Assembly: GCF_035989885.1 (NCBI RefSeq)
Contig: NZ_CP108518.1
Span: 1,674,001-1,738,000, forward strand
Length of the DNA: 64,000 bases
DNA from: Streptomyces sp. NBC_01232
GTDB taxonomy: Bacteria > Actinomycetota > Actinomycetes > Streptomycetales > Streptomycetaceae
Direction of reading: 5' to 3'
The notes under the pieces are model-generated. The model saw only the letters and a list, made by a program, of their open reading frames with translations, did no database searches and was not told the origin of the DNA. A program made the position numbers and the translations under genes. How positions within the stretch are numbered: the first letter of the stretch is position 1; each line of letters starts with the position of its first letter. Positions 44,604-53,415 of the stretch are shown here, one piece after another.

Positions 44604-45308
44604 ATGTCCCCCGAGAGCGGCACGCTGTGCGGCAGTGAAGTACTCGACAACCCGGTCTGGGCCGCGCTGACCGGCCCGCACCGGGGTTTCGCCGAGTTCG
44701 GGCCCGCAGGTCTGGCGGCCCGCTACGTCCGGGACGCGTCGCCGTTCTCGGCCCTCGCCGATCCGGAGGACCCTCGGGCGTGGGCGGACCTGGCCGCGCT
44801 GGCCGGCCCCGGGGAGGAGGTCTGGGTGACCGGGCTGCCGACCCCGCCGCCGGGCTGGGAGGCGCTGGTGACGCTTCCGGGCGTACAGCTGGACGGCCGG
44901 GCGGTACGGGCGCAGGCCGCGCCGGAGGCGGTACGGCTCGGCCGCGGCGACGTGCCGGAGATGCTGGAGCTGGTGGGGCTGACCAGGCCGGGCCCGTTCC
45001 TGGACCGGACGGTCGAGCTGGGCACGTACCTCGGGATACGTCACGAGGGCCGGCTGGTGGCGATGGCCGGGGAGCGGATGCGGCCGGCGGGCTGGTCGGA
45101 GATCAGCGCGGTGTGCACGCACCCGGAGCACCGGGGCCGGGGCCTGGCGGCCCGGCTGATACGGGCGGTCGCGGCGGCGGCCCGCGAGCGCGGGGACAGC
45201 CCGTTCCTGCACGCGGCGGCGTCGAACACCGGCGCGGTGCGGCTCTACGAGTCGATGGGCTTCACCCTGCGCCGCAGCCCGCTCTTCCTGGGCCTGCGCA
45301 CTCCGTAG
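44604..45308 (+). CDS. GNAT family N-acetyltransferase
   Basis: A 234-residue acyltransferase. The C-terminal GNAT fold (about 105-230) has the acetyl-CoA loop VCTHPEHRGRGLAARLIRAV (R/Q-x-x-G-x-G/A) and FLHAAASNTGAVRLYESMGF, as in FR47-like enzymes. The N-terminal 100 residues are a less conserved domain. The acceptor is unknown. GGAAGGAG 11 nt before the ATG supports this start over the longer open frame. It converges on the AsnC gene, only 14 bp apart. Confidence 0.9.
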   Translation: MSPESGTLCGSEVLDNPVWAALTGPHRGFAEFGPAGLAARYVRDASPFSALADPEDPRAWADLAALAGPGEEVWVTGLPTPPPGWEALVTLPGVQLDGRAVRAQAAPEAVRLGRGDVPEMLELVGLTRPGPFLDRTVELGTYLGIRHEGRLVAMAGERMRPAGWSEISAVCTHPEHRGRGLAARLIRAVAAAARERGDSPFLHAAASNTGAVRLYESMGFTLRRSPLFLGLRTP

Positions 45309-45322
45309 GGGTGCCCTGCCGA

Positions 45323-45778
45323 TCAGGCGGGTGCGCCGGAGGTGAAGCGGCGCAGCAGCGGGGAGAGGACGAGCACCGACTTGGTGCGTTCCACGAAGGG
45401 CTCGCCCGCGATGCGCTCCAGGACCCGCTCGAAGTGGCGCATGTCGGAGGCGAAGATCTGGACGAGGGCGTCCGCGTCGCCGGTGACGGTCGACGCGGAC
45501 ACCACCTCGGGGTATCTCTCCAGTCCTCGCCGGATGTCGTCCGGCGAGGTGTTGTGGCGGCAGTAGATCTCGATGAAGCCCTCGGTCTCCCAGCCCATGG
45601 CGGCCGGGTCGACGCGCACGGTGAAGCCGGTGATGGCACCTTCGGCGCGCAGCCGGTCCACGCGCCGCTTGACGGCGGGGGCGGAGAGCCCGACCTCGGA
45701 GCCGATGTCCGCGTAGGAGCGGCGGGCGTCTTCGGCGAGGGCGTGCACGATGCGTTCGTCGAGATCGTTCAGTCGCAC
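45323..45778 (-). CDS. Lrp/AsnC family regulator of the permease operon
   Basis: A 151-residue regulator: HTH about residues 3-50 (SYADIGSEVGLSAPAVKRRV) and RAM ligand domain about 65-145 (VVSASTVTGDADALVQIF with G-D-x-D-A/Y turn). GTG start 10 bp after the permease stop, so it is co-transcribed and probably autoregulated. The TTGCG-type operator arrays before its own operon and before the oxidase-amidase operon are its most likely targets. The effector is presumably the amino acid carried by the permease. Confidence 0.93.
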   Translation of the reverse strand: MRLNDLDERIVHALAEDARRSYADIGSEVGLSAPAVKRRVDRLRAEGAITGFTVRVDPAAMGWETEGFIEIYCRHNTSPDDIRRGLERYPEVVSASTVTGDADALVQIFASDMRHFERVLERIAGEPFVERTKSVLVLSPLLRRFTSGAPA

Positions 45779-45788
45779 GGGGGGTGAA

Positions 45789-47279
45789 TCACTTCTGTTC
45801 AGCGGCCTCCGCGGCCGGGGTGGCCTCGGTGGCCACAGTGGCCAGGCTGGAGCGGCGCATGCCGTAGAAGAAGTAGATCACGAGCCCGACCGCCATCCAG
45901 CCACCGAAGACCGCCCAGGTGATTCCGGGGAGCTTCGTCATCAGGTAGCCGCAGAAGAGGAAGCCCAGGATCGGGGTGACCGGGAAGAGCGCGACCCGGA
46001 AGGTGCGGTTCATCTCGGGGCGGGTGTAGCGCAGGATGACGACGGCCACGTTGACCAGGCCGAAGGCGAAGAGCGTGCCGATGCTGGTGGCGTTCGCCAG
46101 CTCACCCAGCGGGATGAAGGCGGCGAGCAGTCCGCAGAAGAGGCAGACGATGATCGTGTTGATGCGCGGCGTGCCGGTCTTCGGGTCGACCTTGGCGAAC
46201 GCCTTGGGCATCAGGCCGTCGCGGGACATGGCGAAGAGGATGCGGGTCTGGCCGTAGAGGACGGCGAAGACGACGCTGGCGATGGCGACGACGGCGCCCG
46301 CGGCGAGGATGACGCTCCAGAAGGAGTGTCCGGTGACGTCCTCCATGATCTTGGCCAGGGCCGCCTCGCTGCCCTCGAACTCCTGCCACGGCATGGCGCC
46401 GACGGCGACCAGGGCGACGAGGCAGTAGATCACGGTGACGATCAGCAGCGAGAGCATGATCGCGCGGGGCAGGTCCCTCTTCGGGTTCTTGGCTTCCTCG
46501 CCGGCGGTGGAGGCGGCGTCGAAGCCGATGTACGAGAAGAAGAGCATCGACGCGGCGGTGCTGATGGCGGTGATGCCGAGCGGGGCCAGCGGGGTGTAGT
46601 TGCCGGCCTTGATGCCCATGAAGCCGATGACGATGAAGATCGCCAGCGTCACGATCTTGACGCCGACCATGATCGAGTTGATCCGGGCGCTCTCCTTGGC
46701 CCCGCGGAGCAGGAAGACCATGCAGAGCATGACCACGACCAGGGCGGGCATGTTGATGTAGCCGCCCTCGCCCAGCGGGGCGGAGAAGCCCTCGGGGATG
46801 GTGAAGCCGAGGGTGCCGTCGAGCAGCTCGTTGAGGTACTCGCCCCAGCCGACGGCGACGGCCGCGACGGAGACGCCGTACTCCAGGACCAGGCACCAGC
46901 CGCAGACCCAGGCTATGAGCTCGCCCATGGTGGCGTAGGCGTAGGAGTACGAGGAGCCCGAGACGGGGATGGAGCCCGCGAGCTCGGCGTAGGAGAGCGC
47001 CGAGAACAGCGCGGTCAGGCCCGCGACGATGAACGCGATGAAGACGGCCGGGCCGGCAACGGGCGTGGCCGAGCCGAGGACGACGAAGATGCCGGTGCCC
47101 AGGGTCGCGCCGATGCTGATCATGGTCAGCTGCCACATGGTGAGCGACCGCTTGAGCGCGCCGCCCTCACCCTGGCCGCCCTCGGCGACCAGCTGCTCCA
47201 CGGGCTTGCGGCGGAGCAGCGGGTTGGCGGGCCTGCGGGGCTCGGATACGAGCGGTGGCGCCTGGCCGTGGTCGAGCAC
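45789..47279 (-). CDS. APC superfamily amino-acid permease (CAT-like)
   Basis: A 496-residue transporter with about 12-14 helices. The N-terminal LTMWQLTMISIGATLGTGIF carries the APC substrate-binding G-x-G; helix 3-4 region reads VSGSSYSYAYATMGELIAWV and helix 6 FFSYIGFDAASTAGEEAKNP is the CAT hallmark. The C-terminal tail is Ala/Glu-rich and cytoplasmic. GTG at 47279 was chosen because AAGGAG lies 7 nt upstream. Promoter on the minus strand: TTACGG-N18-TAGGCT (plus 47428-47457). First gene of the operon with the AsnC regulator. Confidence 0.93.
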   Translation of the reverse strand: MLDHGQAPPLVSEPRRPANPLLRRKPVEQLVAEGGQGEGGALKRSLTMWQLTMISIGATLGTGIFVVLGSATPVAGPAVFIAFIVAGLTALFSALSYAELAGSIPVSGSSYSYAYATMGELIAWVCGWCLVLEYGVSVAAVAVGWGEYLNELLDGTLGFTIPEGFSAPLGEGGYINMPALVVVMLCMVFLLRGAKESARINSIMVGVKIVTLAIFIVIGFMGIKAGNYTPLAPLGITAISTAASMLFFSYIGFDAASTAGEEAKNPKRDLPRAIMLSLLIVTVIYCLVALVAVGAMPWQEFEGSEAALAKIMEDVTGHSFWSVILAAGAVVAIASVVFAVLYGQTRILFAMSRDGLMPKAFAKVDPKTGTPRINTIIVCLFCGLLAAFIPLGELANATSIGTLFAFGLVNVAVVILRYTRPEMNRTFRVALFPVTPILGFLFCGYLMTKLPGITWAVFGGWMAVGLVIYFFYGMRRSSLATVATEATPAAEAAEQK

Positions 47280-47477
47280 GAGGGGACTCCTTGTCACTGC
47301 GGATCGGGGAGGTCGGGGGAGGCGTCGACCGCGACGATCCGGAGCAGGACAGAGCCCATCGGAAGAAGGGTCTGCACAGGGGGGACCGCCGAGCAGGCGA
47401 TCCGCGCCACTCCACGTACAGCGAGTGAGCCTACGAGCTGAGTGATACCGCCCGTAATGCACCATCCTTGCACATTG

Positions 47478-47546
47478 GCGCACGATCGTTGCGCGGATCG
47501 GTCACTGACAGTCGTTTGTTGCGTAGGGATGATCGATCGCTGCGCA
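47478..47546 (-). promoter_or_regulatory. operator array of the permease-AsnC operon
   Basis: GCGCA-CGATCGT-TGCGC (47478-47494) is a dyad; TTGCGTA at 47519-47525 and GATCGATCGCTGCGCA at 47531-47546 add two sites. The TGCG cores are 30 and 21 bp apart, close to the 22 and 31 bp seen at 43.7 kb. It begins 21 bp upstream of the -35 box. The remainder of the gap to 47981 holds a TTGACA at 47568-47573 without a good -10, and no gene. Confidence 0.65.
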
Positions 47547-47981
47547 GGCCACTCCCGACTCCCTTTCTTGACACTTCGTCAGATCTGCCGCAGCGTGCCG
47601 CCGTGATCTGGACGTGCGGCCCCGCCCCCGGGGTGCTCCTCGCCCACGCGCCGGCCGCGGCACTCCGCGTCCGGGGCCGGCGAGGCCGGCCCGACGGCAT
47701 TGGTGCGCTCCGCGGCGGTGGAACCGGGTCCGCGCGGGGTACTGGTGAACGCGGTGGCACCGGGGGTGGTGCGGACCCCGCGGGCCGCCGCCCCGCCGGG
47801 AACCGGGGGCGGCGGCGCAGCGCGGAGAACGCCCCGCCGGGCCGGGTCGCCGAGACCTCGGACATGACGTCCGCCCTGCACTTCCCCGCTCCGCCGCTGT
47901 CCTCGTACGGGACGGGCAACCGCTCGCGGTGGACGGCGGGGCCGGCGAGCAGTTCCCGTACCCGACGATCGGAGGCGACCA

Positions 47982-49049
47982 GTGATACCACCGGGACCAG
48001 CGGGGCCCGAAGGACCGGAACGGCCCGCAGGGCTGCTGCGCCACCCCGACGAGCCGTCGCCGTGGCAGGACGCACGGCCCTTCCTGCGCGGGGTCGCCTG
48101 GCTGGACCAGGGGCGCCCGGTGCGCGCCGATCCGGCCGACACGATGCGGCTGCCCTGGGACACCGGCGAGCGCTCCACACTGCCCATCGGGGTCCGGCTG
48201 GAGTTCACCACCGAGTCCGCACGGGCCGTGGAGGTCCGCTACCGGGCGACCGTGCCCGGCCCCACCGACGCCCTGCGCGACCTCGCGCACGGCTTCGCGC
48301 TGTGGGACCGGCACGGGGTGGTCACCGAGGTGTTCACCGAACCGGCCGCGGAGGCTGTCGTACGCATCGAACTGGGCCGCGGAAGTGGCCCGTTCACCAT
48401 CCACCCGCCCGAGACCCAGTCCCCGCTGATCCTCGGCCTGCGCGGGATCGGCGGCCCGCTCTCGCCTGCACCGACCGCCCCGCGCTGGGTGGTCCACGGC
48501 GACTCCATCACCGAGGGCTGGTGGTCCACCCGCCCCGCGCACGGCTGGCCCGCGGTCGCCGGCCGGGCACTCGGCTGGGACACCGTCAACCTCGGCTACG
48601 CGGGGGCCGCACGCGGTGAACTCACCACCGCGGAACAGCTCGCGGGCCTGCCCGCCGACGTCCTCACCCTCGCCTTCGGCACCAACTGCTGGTCCCGGGT
48701 GCCCTTTTCGGCACCCCTTCTGTACGAAACCACGCGCGCCTTCCTCGAACTGGTCCGGCAGGGGCACCCGAGGACCCCGATCCTGCTGGTGTCCCCCGTC
48801 CTGCGGCCCGACGCCGAGCGCACCCCCAACAAACTCGGTGCCACTCTCGGCGCCCTGCGGGATGCGATGGAGCGCGCCACCCGGGACCGGATCGCCGCCG
48901 GCGACGGCCGTCTGGCCGTGCTCCCGGGCCGTGACCTGCTCGGACCGGAGCACCTGGCCGACGGGCTGCACCCCAACGACGGCGGACACCAGGTGTTGGG
49001 CCTCGCTGTGGTCACGGCTCTGCAGCGCGCCGGGTTCGGTGTCGGGTGA
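47982..49049 (+). CDS. SGNH/GDSL-type esterase
   Basis: A 355-residue hydrolase. The N-terminal half (about 30-160) is a beta-sandwich like the jelly-roll part of CE2 carbohydrate esterases. The catalytic half has GDSITEGW (Ser about 175), Gly in LGYAGAARGE, Asn in FGTNCWSR and the Asp-His pair in ADGLHPNDGGHQ. The full SGNH set is present. No signal peptide, so it is probably cytoplasmic. The substrate may be an acylated sugar or lipid. The GTG has GGAGG 6 nt upstream. Confidence 0.92.
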   Translation: MIPPGPAGPEGPERPAGLLRHPDEPSPWQDARPFLRGVAWLDQGRPVRADPADTMRLPWDTGERSTLPIGVRLEFTTESARAVEVRYRATVPGPTDALRDLAHGFALWDRHGVVTEVFTEPAAEAVVRIELGRGSGPFTIHPPETQSPLILGLRGIGGPLSPAPTAPRWVVHGDSITEGWWSTRPAHGWPAVAGRALGWDTVNLGYAGAARGELTTAEQLAGLPADVLTLAFGTNCWSRVPFSAPLLYETTRAFLELVRQGHPRTPILLVSPVLRPDAERTPNKLGATLGALRDAMERATRDRIAAGDGRLAVLPGRDLLGPEHLADGLHPNDGGHQVLGLAVVTALQRAGFGVG

Positions 49050-49165
49050 GTGAAACACCCCACACCGGACCGGGTGAACAGATCTCTCCCATCGGAGCGT
49101 GTCCTGAGCACAGTTGGCGCCACCACGGTGGCGGACACCGGACACCACACGTGGGAGAGATCAAG

Positions 49166-50191
49166 ATGGGCATCAAGCGCGGAACCACCCTGGCCGCGGC
49201 CGCGATCGTCGTCGTCCTCGCGGCGACGGCCTGCGGCCCCACGGACGACAAGGCCGCGGACACGACCAAGCCGGTCGGGGCCGCCGCAGCCGCTCAGGAC
49301 AGCAAGGCCCCGCCCGCCGCCGACGGCGCCTACGGCTCCGACGGAGGCTACGGTGCCGCGGGAGGAGGCTCCGGAGCCGCGCCCGCCACGGACGCCAAGC
49401 CGGCCGGACAGCTCGCGATGGCCTCCAACGACAAGGTTGGGCCGGTCCTGACCGACAGCGCCGGCTTCACCCTCTACCGCTTCGACAAGGACACGGCCAA
49501 GCCGCCGAAGTCCAACTGCGACGGGGACTGCGAGAAGACCTGGCCGGTGGTCGCCGCCGGTGACGTCACCGCCGCCGCCGGCATGGACCCGGCGCTGCTG
49601 GGCGAGGTGGTGCGCACCGACGGCAGCAAGCAGCTGACGGTGGGCGGGTGGCCCGCGTACCGCTACAGCAAGGACACCAAGGCGGGCGACGTCAACGGCC
49701 AAGGCGTCGGCGGCGTGTGGTTCGCGCTCGCGGCGGACGGCAAGAAGGCCGCGAAGGGGGCGCCCACCGCGGCCCCGGCGCCCGCGGCCCCGGCCGAGGG
49801 CGAGGCTCCGGCGGGCGGCGCCGCCGAGGCCGACGGGAAGCTGTCGGTGGCCAAGGACCCCAAGCTGGGCGAGCACATCGTCGACGGCAAGGGCATGACC
49901 GTCTACCGGTTCAAGCCGGACACCCAGTGGCCGATGACCTCCAAGTGCGTGGGTGACTGCCTCGCCAAGTGGCCGGTCGTCGCGCCGCTGGAGAAGGCCA
50001 ACGACAAGGGGATCGTCGAGAAGAACTACACGGTGCTCAACCGCCCGGACGGCCAGAAGCAGCAGAGCGTCGACTGCTGGCCCGTCTACACCTTCAGCGG
50101 TGACAAGAAGCCCGGCGACATCAACGGCCAGGGCGTGGGCGGCACGTGGTACGCCGTGTCCCCCGACGGCAAGCTCATCACCGTCAAGTAG
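49166..50191 (+). CDS. SCO0930-type lipoprotein with secreted-repeat domains
   Basis: A 341-residue lipoprotein. Signal peptide MGIKRGTTLAAAAIVVVLAATAC gives lipobox LAATAC (Cys about 23 modified), followed by a Gly/Ala-rich linker. Repeats of the COG4315 type (Y-x-F/Y-x-x-D) follow: TLYRFDKD, AYRYSKDTKAGDVNGQG, TVYRFKPD and VYTFSGDKKPGDINGQG, each near CDGDC or CVGDC cysteines and TWP/KWP. It is surface-anchored; electron transfer or metal binding was proposed for related proteins but is not proven. GGGAGAGA lies upstream of the ATG. Confidence 0.9.
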   Translation: MGIKRGTTLAAAAIVVVLAATACGPTDDKAADTTKPVGAAAAAQDSKAPPAADGAYGSDGGYGAAGGGSGAAPATDAKPAGQLAMASNDKVGPVLTDSAGFTLYRFDKDTAKPPKSNCDGDCEKTWPVVAAGDVTAAAGMDPALLGEVVRTDGSKQLTVGGWPAYRYSKDTKAGDVNGQGVGGVWFALAADGKKAAKGAPTAAPAPAAPAEGEAPAGGAAEADGKLSVAKDPKLGEHIVDGKGMTVYRFKPDTQWPMTSKCVGDCLAKWPVVAPLEKANDKGIVEKNYTVLNRPDGQKQQSVDCWPVYTFSGDKKPGDINGQGVGGTWYAVSPDGKLITVK

Positions 50192-50310
50192 TCCCCGCAC
50201 CTCCCTCCCCCCACCCGGTTCGCGCGGCCCCCGCCCACCTCCCCCCTGGGCAGGGGCCGCGCCCCGTTTTCCCGTTCCGCCCCGGGGAAGTCGTCCCTAG
50301 ACTCGGCCGC

Positions 50311-51087
50311 ATGCTGCGCGTACTGGCCGTCGACGACGAGAAGCCGCTCCTGGAGGAACTCCTCTACCTGCTGCGCTCGGACCCCCGGGTGCTCAGCGCG
50401 GAGGGCGCCTCGGACGCCACCGAGGCCCTGCGCCGGGTCACCCGGGCACTGGAGTCCGGTCCGGACGGGGCCGACGGCATCGACGTGGTCTTCCTGGACA
50501 TTCACATGGCCGGGCTGACCGGGCTGGACATCGCCCGGCTGCTGGCCGGGTTCGCGCGGCCGCCGCTGATCGTGTTCGTCACCGCCCACGAGGGTTTCGC
50601 CGTACAGGCCTTCGACCTGAAGGCCGTGGACTACGTACTCAAGCCCGTGCGCCCGGAGCGGCTGGCCGAGGCCGTCCGGCGGGCCTGCGAACAGTCGGCC
50701 CGGTCCGAGGAGACCCCGGAGGCGCCGGCGCCGGTGGCCGCCGCCGACCGCGCCCCGGAACAGATCGCCGTCGAACTGGGCGGCGTCACCCGCTTCGTGG
50801 CGATCGCGGACATCTCCTACGTCGAGGCGCAGGGCGACTACGCCCGCCTGCACACCGACGAGGGCAGCCACCTGGTCCGGATCCCGGTGTCCACGCTGGA
50901 GGAGCGCTGGGCGGCGCGCGGTTTCGTACGCATCCACCGACGGCATCTGGTGGCCCTGGGCCGGATCGACGAGCTGCGGCTGGACGCCGGGACCACGAGC
51001 GTCCGGGTGGGGTCGGCGGAGCTCCAGGTGAGCCGCAGGCACGCGCGGGAGCTGCGGGACCTGCTCATGCGTCAGGCGACCGGCTGA
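50311..51087 (+). CDS. LytTR-type response regulator
   Basis: A 258-residue response regulator. The receiver (about 1-120) has acidic DDE at 7-9, phosphorylated Asp63 in VVFLDIHMAG and Lys about 111 in YVLKPVRP. The LytTR DNA-binding domain (about 150-255) has DISYVEAQGDYARLHT and FVRIHRRHLVAL. It probably works with the LytS kinase encoded 2.3 kb downstream and controls the symporter gene between them. TAGACT at 50298-50303 is 7 nt before the ATG, so the message is probably leaderless. Confidence 0.95.
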   Translation: MLRVLAVDDEKPLLEELLYLLRSDPRVLSAEGASDATEALRRVTRALESGPDGADGIDVVFLDIHMAGLTGLDIARLLAGFARPPLIVFVTAHEGFAVQAFDLKAVDYVLKPVRPERLAEAVRRACEQSARSEETPEAPAPVAAADRAPEQIAVELGGVTRFVAIADISYVEAQGDYARLHTDEGSHLVRIPVSTLEERWAARGFVRIHRRHLVALGRIDELRLDAGTTSVRVGSAELQVSRRHARELRDLLMRQATG

Positions 51088-51283
51088 GAACGGCCCGCCG
51101 CCCCCGGGCCGGACCGCTCGGGTCCGACCGTCCGGCGCTCCCCGGCGCCGTTCGTCGCCGTTCGTCGCCCGGCGAGGGGCGTCCGGCGATCCGCCGGAGC
51201 CGCCGGGCGCACCGCCGCCCCGTTCGGCCCGCCGGTGCCGTCGTCCCTGCGTATCGTGGATCTTCCGGCGCGGGAGGAGCGAG

Positions 51284-51559
51284 ATGTCCGAGATCCAGGC
51301 GCTGGTCGACGCCCTGGGCGCGCTGCCCCGCGCCCGGCCCGGGGGGCCCGCGGAGGCCGAGGTGCTGCTGGCCCGGTTGCGCAGTGCGGCCGCCCGTTGG
51401 GCCGACGTCCTGGACGAGGCCCGCGAGGGGGTCCGCGAGCAGGTCCCGCCGCGCGCGGAGGCGGCCCTGACGCTGGCGTTCCGGCGCGCGGAGGAGTCGT
51501 ACGTGGAGCTGGAGATCGCCCTGCGCGACTGCGCGGACCACCGCGATCCGGCCCTCTGA
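51284..51559 (+). CDS. small helical hypothetical protein
   Basis: A 91-residue, Ala/Glu/Arg-rich protein predicted to be a helical hairpin or coiled coil (LRSAAARWADVLDEAREG, AFRRAEESYVELEIALRDC). GGGAGGAG 7 nt before the ATG is a strong ribosome site. It stands between the response regulator and the symporter, same direction. No known family; it might be an accessory factor of this signalling cluster, but that is only position. Confidence 0.75.
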   Translation: MSEIQALVDALGALPRARPGGPAEAEVLLARLRSAAARWADVLDEAREGVREQVPPRAEAALTLAFRRAEESYVELEIALRDCADHRDPAL

Positions 51560-51684
51560 CCTGCCTGTCCGGCTCCGTGGCCCGGGCCGGCCCCGTCGCC
51601 CCGGTGGGTCCGGATCGGCCCTGTCGCCGGGTCAGGGGGCGTGCGTAGACTCCGGACACCCTCCCCCAGCCGAAGGACCGACCG

Positions 51685-53415
51685 GTGAACCAGACGTACG
51701 CGCTGACCGCGGTCGCCGTCGTCGTCCTGGTCACGATCCTGGTCGGCGCGCTGGGCCTGCGGATATCCCGGACGACCTCCGACTTCTACGTCGCCTCGCG
51801 CACGGTGGGGCCCCGGCTGAACGCGGCCGCCATCAGCGGGGAGTACCTGTCCGCCGCGTCCTTCCTCGGAGTGGCGGGGCTGGTGCTGCTGCAGGGCCCG
51901 GAGATGCTCTGGTACCCGGTGGGGTACACCGCCGGGTACGTGGTGCTGCTCGTCCTCGTGGCGGCCCCCCTGCGCCGCTCGGGCGCGTACACGCTGCCCG
52001 ACTTCGCCCAGGCGCGGCTGGAGTCGCTGGTGGTGCGCCGGATCGCGGTGCTGTTCGTGGTCGGGGTCGGCTGGCTGTACCTGCTGCCGCAGTTGCAGGG
52101 GGCCGGGCTGACGCTGGAGATCCTGACCGGCGCCCCGCACTGGGCCGGCGGGGTGGTCGTCGCGTGCGTGGTGACGGTGGCGGTCGCGGCGGGCGGGATG
52201 CGCTCCGTCACCTTCGTCCAGGCCTTCCAGTACTGGCTGAAGCTCACGGCCCTGCTGGTACCGGCCTTCTTCCTGCTCGCCGCCTGGGCCGGGGACGGCG
52301 CCCCGCGGGCCACGTTCGACGCGCCCGCCGTCTTCCGGGAACAGACCGCGGTGACGGTCGCGGAGGACGTGCGGCTGTCCGTGGCCGATCCGGTGACGGT
52401 GACGGTGACCGGGCAGGTGGACGGCCTGCGGTATGTGGCCGCGCCGCTGACCCTGGCCGCCGGTGAGCACTCCGTACAGGCCGGCGCGCGGCTGGAGTTC
52501 GCCCCGCACACGCCCGTTCCGGACAGCCGGACGGAGACCGGGCCCGGCGTGTCCACCTGGTCGGTGCCGCTGTCCGGCGGGCCGCACGAGCACCGTCTGT
52601 ACGCCACCTACGGGCTGATCCTGGCGACCTTCCTCGGCACGATGGGCCTGCCGCACGTCGCGGTGCGCTTCTACACCAGCCCCGACGGGCGGAGCGCGCG
52701 GCGCACCACGCTGGTCGTGCTCGCGCTGGTCGGCTTCTTCTACCTGCTGCCGCCGGTGTACGGGGCGCTGGGCCGGATCTACGCCCCCGAGCTCGCCCTC
52801 ACCGGCGACGCGGACGCGGCGGTGCTGGTGCTGCCCGAGCGGATGCTGGGCGGGCTGCTCGGCGAGCTGCTGGGCGCGCTGCTGGCCGGGGGCGCCTTCG
52901 CGGCGTTCCTGTCGACGGCCTCGGGACTGACCATGGCGGTGGCGGGGGTGCTGCACCAGGACGTGCTGCCCGCGCGCGGGGTGCGCAGTTTCCGCTCGGC
53001 GGCGGTCGTGGCGATCGCGGTGCCGCTGGCCGGGAGCGTGGCGGCCACGCAGGTGCCGGTGGCGGACGCGGTGGGCCTGGCCTTCGCCGTGTCGGCGTCC
53101 TCGTTCTGTCCGCTGCTGGTGCTCGGCATCTGGTGGCGCGGGCTGACCCCGCCGGGTGCGGTGGCCGGGCTGGTCACCGGCGGCGGGGCGGCGCTGGGCG
53201 CGGTCCTGGCGACCCGGGCCGGTCTGGCCCCGCCGGGGTGGACGCACACGCTGCTGGCGTGGCCCGCGGCGTGGTCGGTGCCGCTCGGCTTCCTGACGAT
53301 GGTGGTGGTGTCCCTGGCCACGCGGTCGCGGATACCGGCGGGGACGGCGGCCACCCTGGCCCGGCTGCACCTGCCCGAGGTCGTGGCCGGGGAGCGGGCG
53401 GGGGGTCCGCGGTGA
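51685..53415 (+). CDS. sodium:solute symporter (ActP-like) with a large external insert
   Basis: A 576-residue SSS family transporter of the cation/acetate type. Marks: FYVASRTVGPRLNAAAISGEYLSAASFLG in helices 1-2, VGWLYLLPQLQGAGLTLEIL, and GTMGLPHVAVRFYTSPDGR after helix 7. Between about residues 210 and 308 an unusual hydrophilic, beta-rich segment of about 100 residues is inserted (VTVTGQVDGLRYVAAPLTL and following), probably outside the cell. The stop overlaps the start of the kinase gene (GTGA). The substrate may be a monocarboxylate. AAGGA lies upstream of the GTG. Confidence 0.92.
   Translation: MNQTYALTAVAVVVLVTILVGALGLRISRTTSDFYVASRTVGPRLNAAAISGEYLSAASFLGVAGLVLLQGPEMLWYPVGYTAGYVVLLVLVAAPLRRSGAYTLPDFAQARLESLVVRRIAVLFVVGVGWLYLLPQLQGAGLTLEILTGAPHWAGGVVVACVVTVAVAAGGMRSVTFVQAFQYWLKLTALLVPAFFLLAAWAGDGAPRATFDAPAVFREQTAVTVAEDVRLSVADPVTVTVTGQVDGLRYVAAPLTLAAGEHSVQAGARLEFAPHTPVPDSRTETGPGVSTWSVPLSGGPHEHRLYATYGLILATFLGTMGLPHVAVRFYTSPDGRSARRTTLVVLALVGFFYLLPPVYGALGRIYAPELALTGDADAAVLVLPERMLGGLLGELLGALLAGGAFAAFLSTASGLTMAVAGVLHQDVLPARGVRSFRSAAVVAIAVPLAGSVAATQVPVADAVGLAFAVSASSFCPLLVLGIWWRGLTPPGAVAGLVTGGGAALGAVLATRAGLAPPGWTHTLLAWPAAWSVPLGFLTMVVVSLATRSRIPAGTAATLARLHLPEVVAGERAGGPR

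Noticed and set aside
41092..47560. A biosynthetic gene cluster for a specialised metabolite around the oxidase and amidase.
   Set aside because: No synthase, NRPS/PKS, terpene or RiPP core gene is present; the genes fit amino-acid metabolism.
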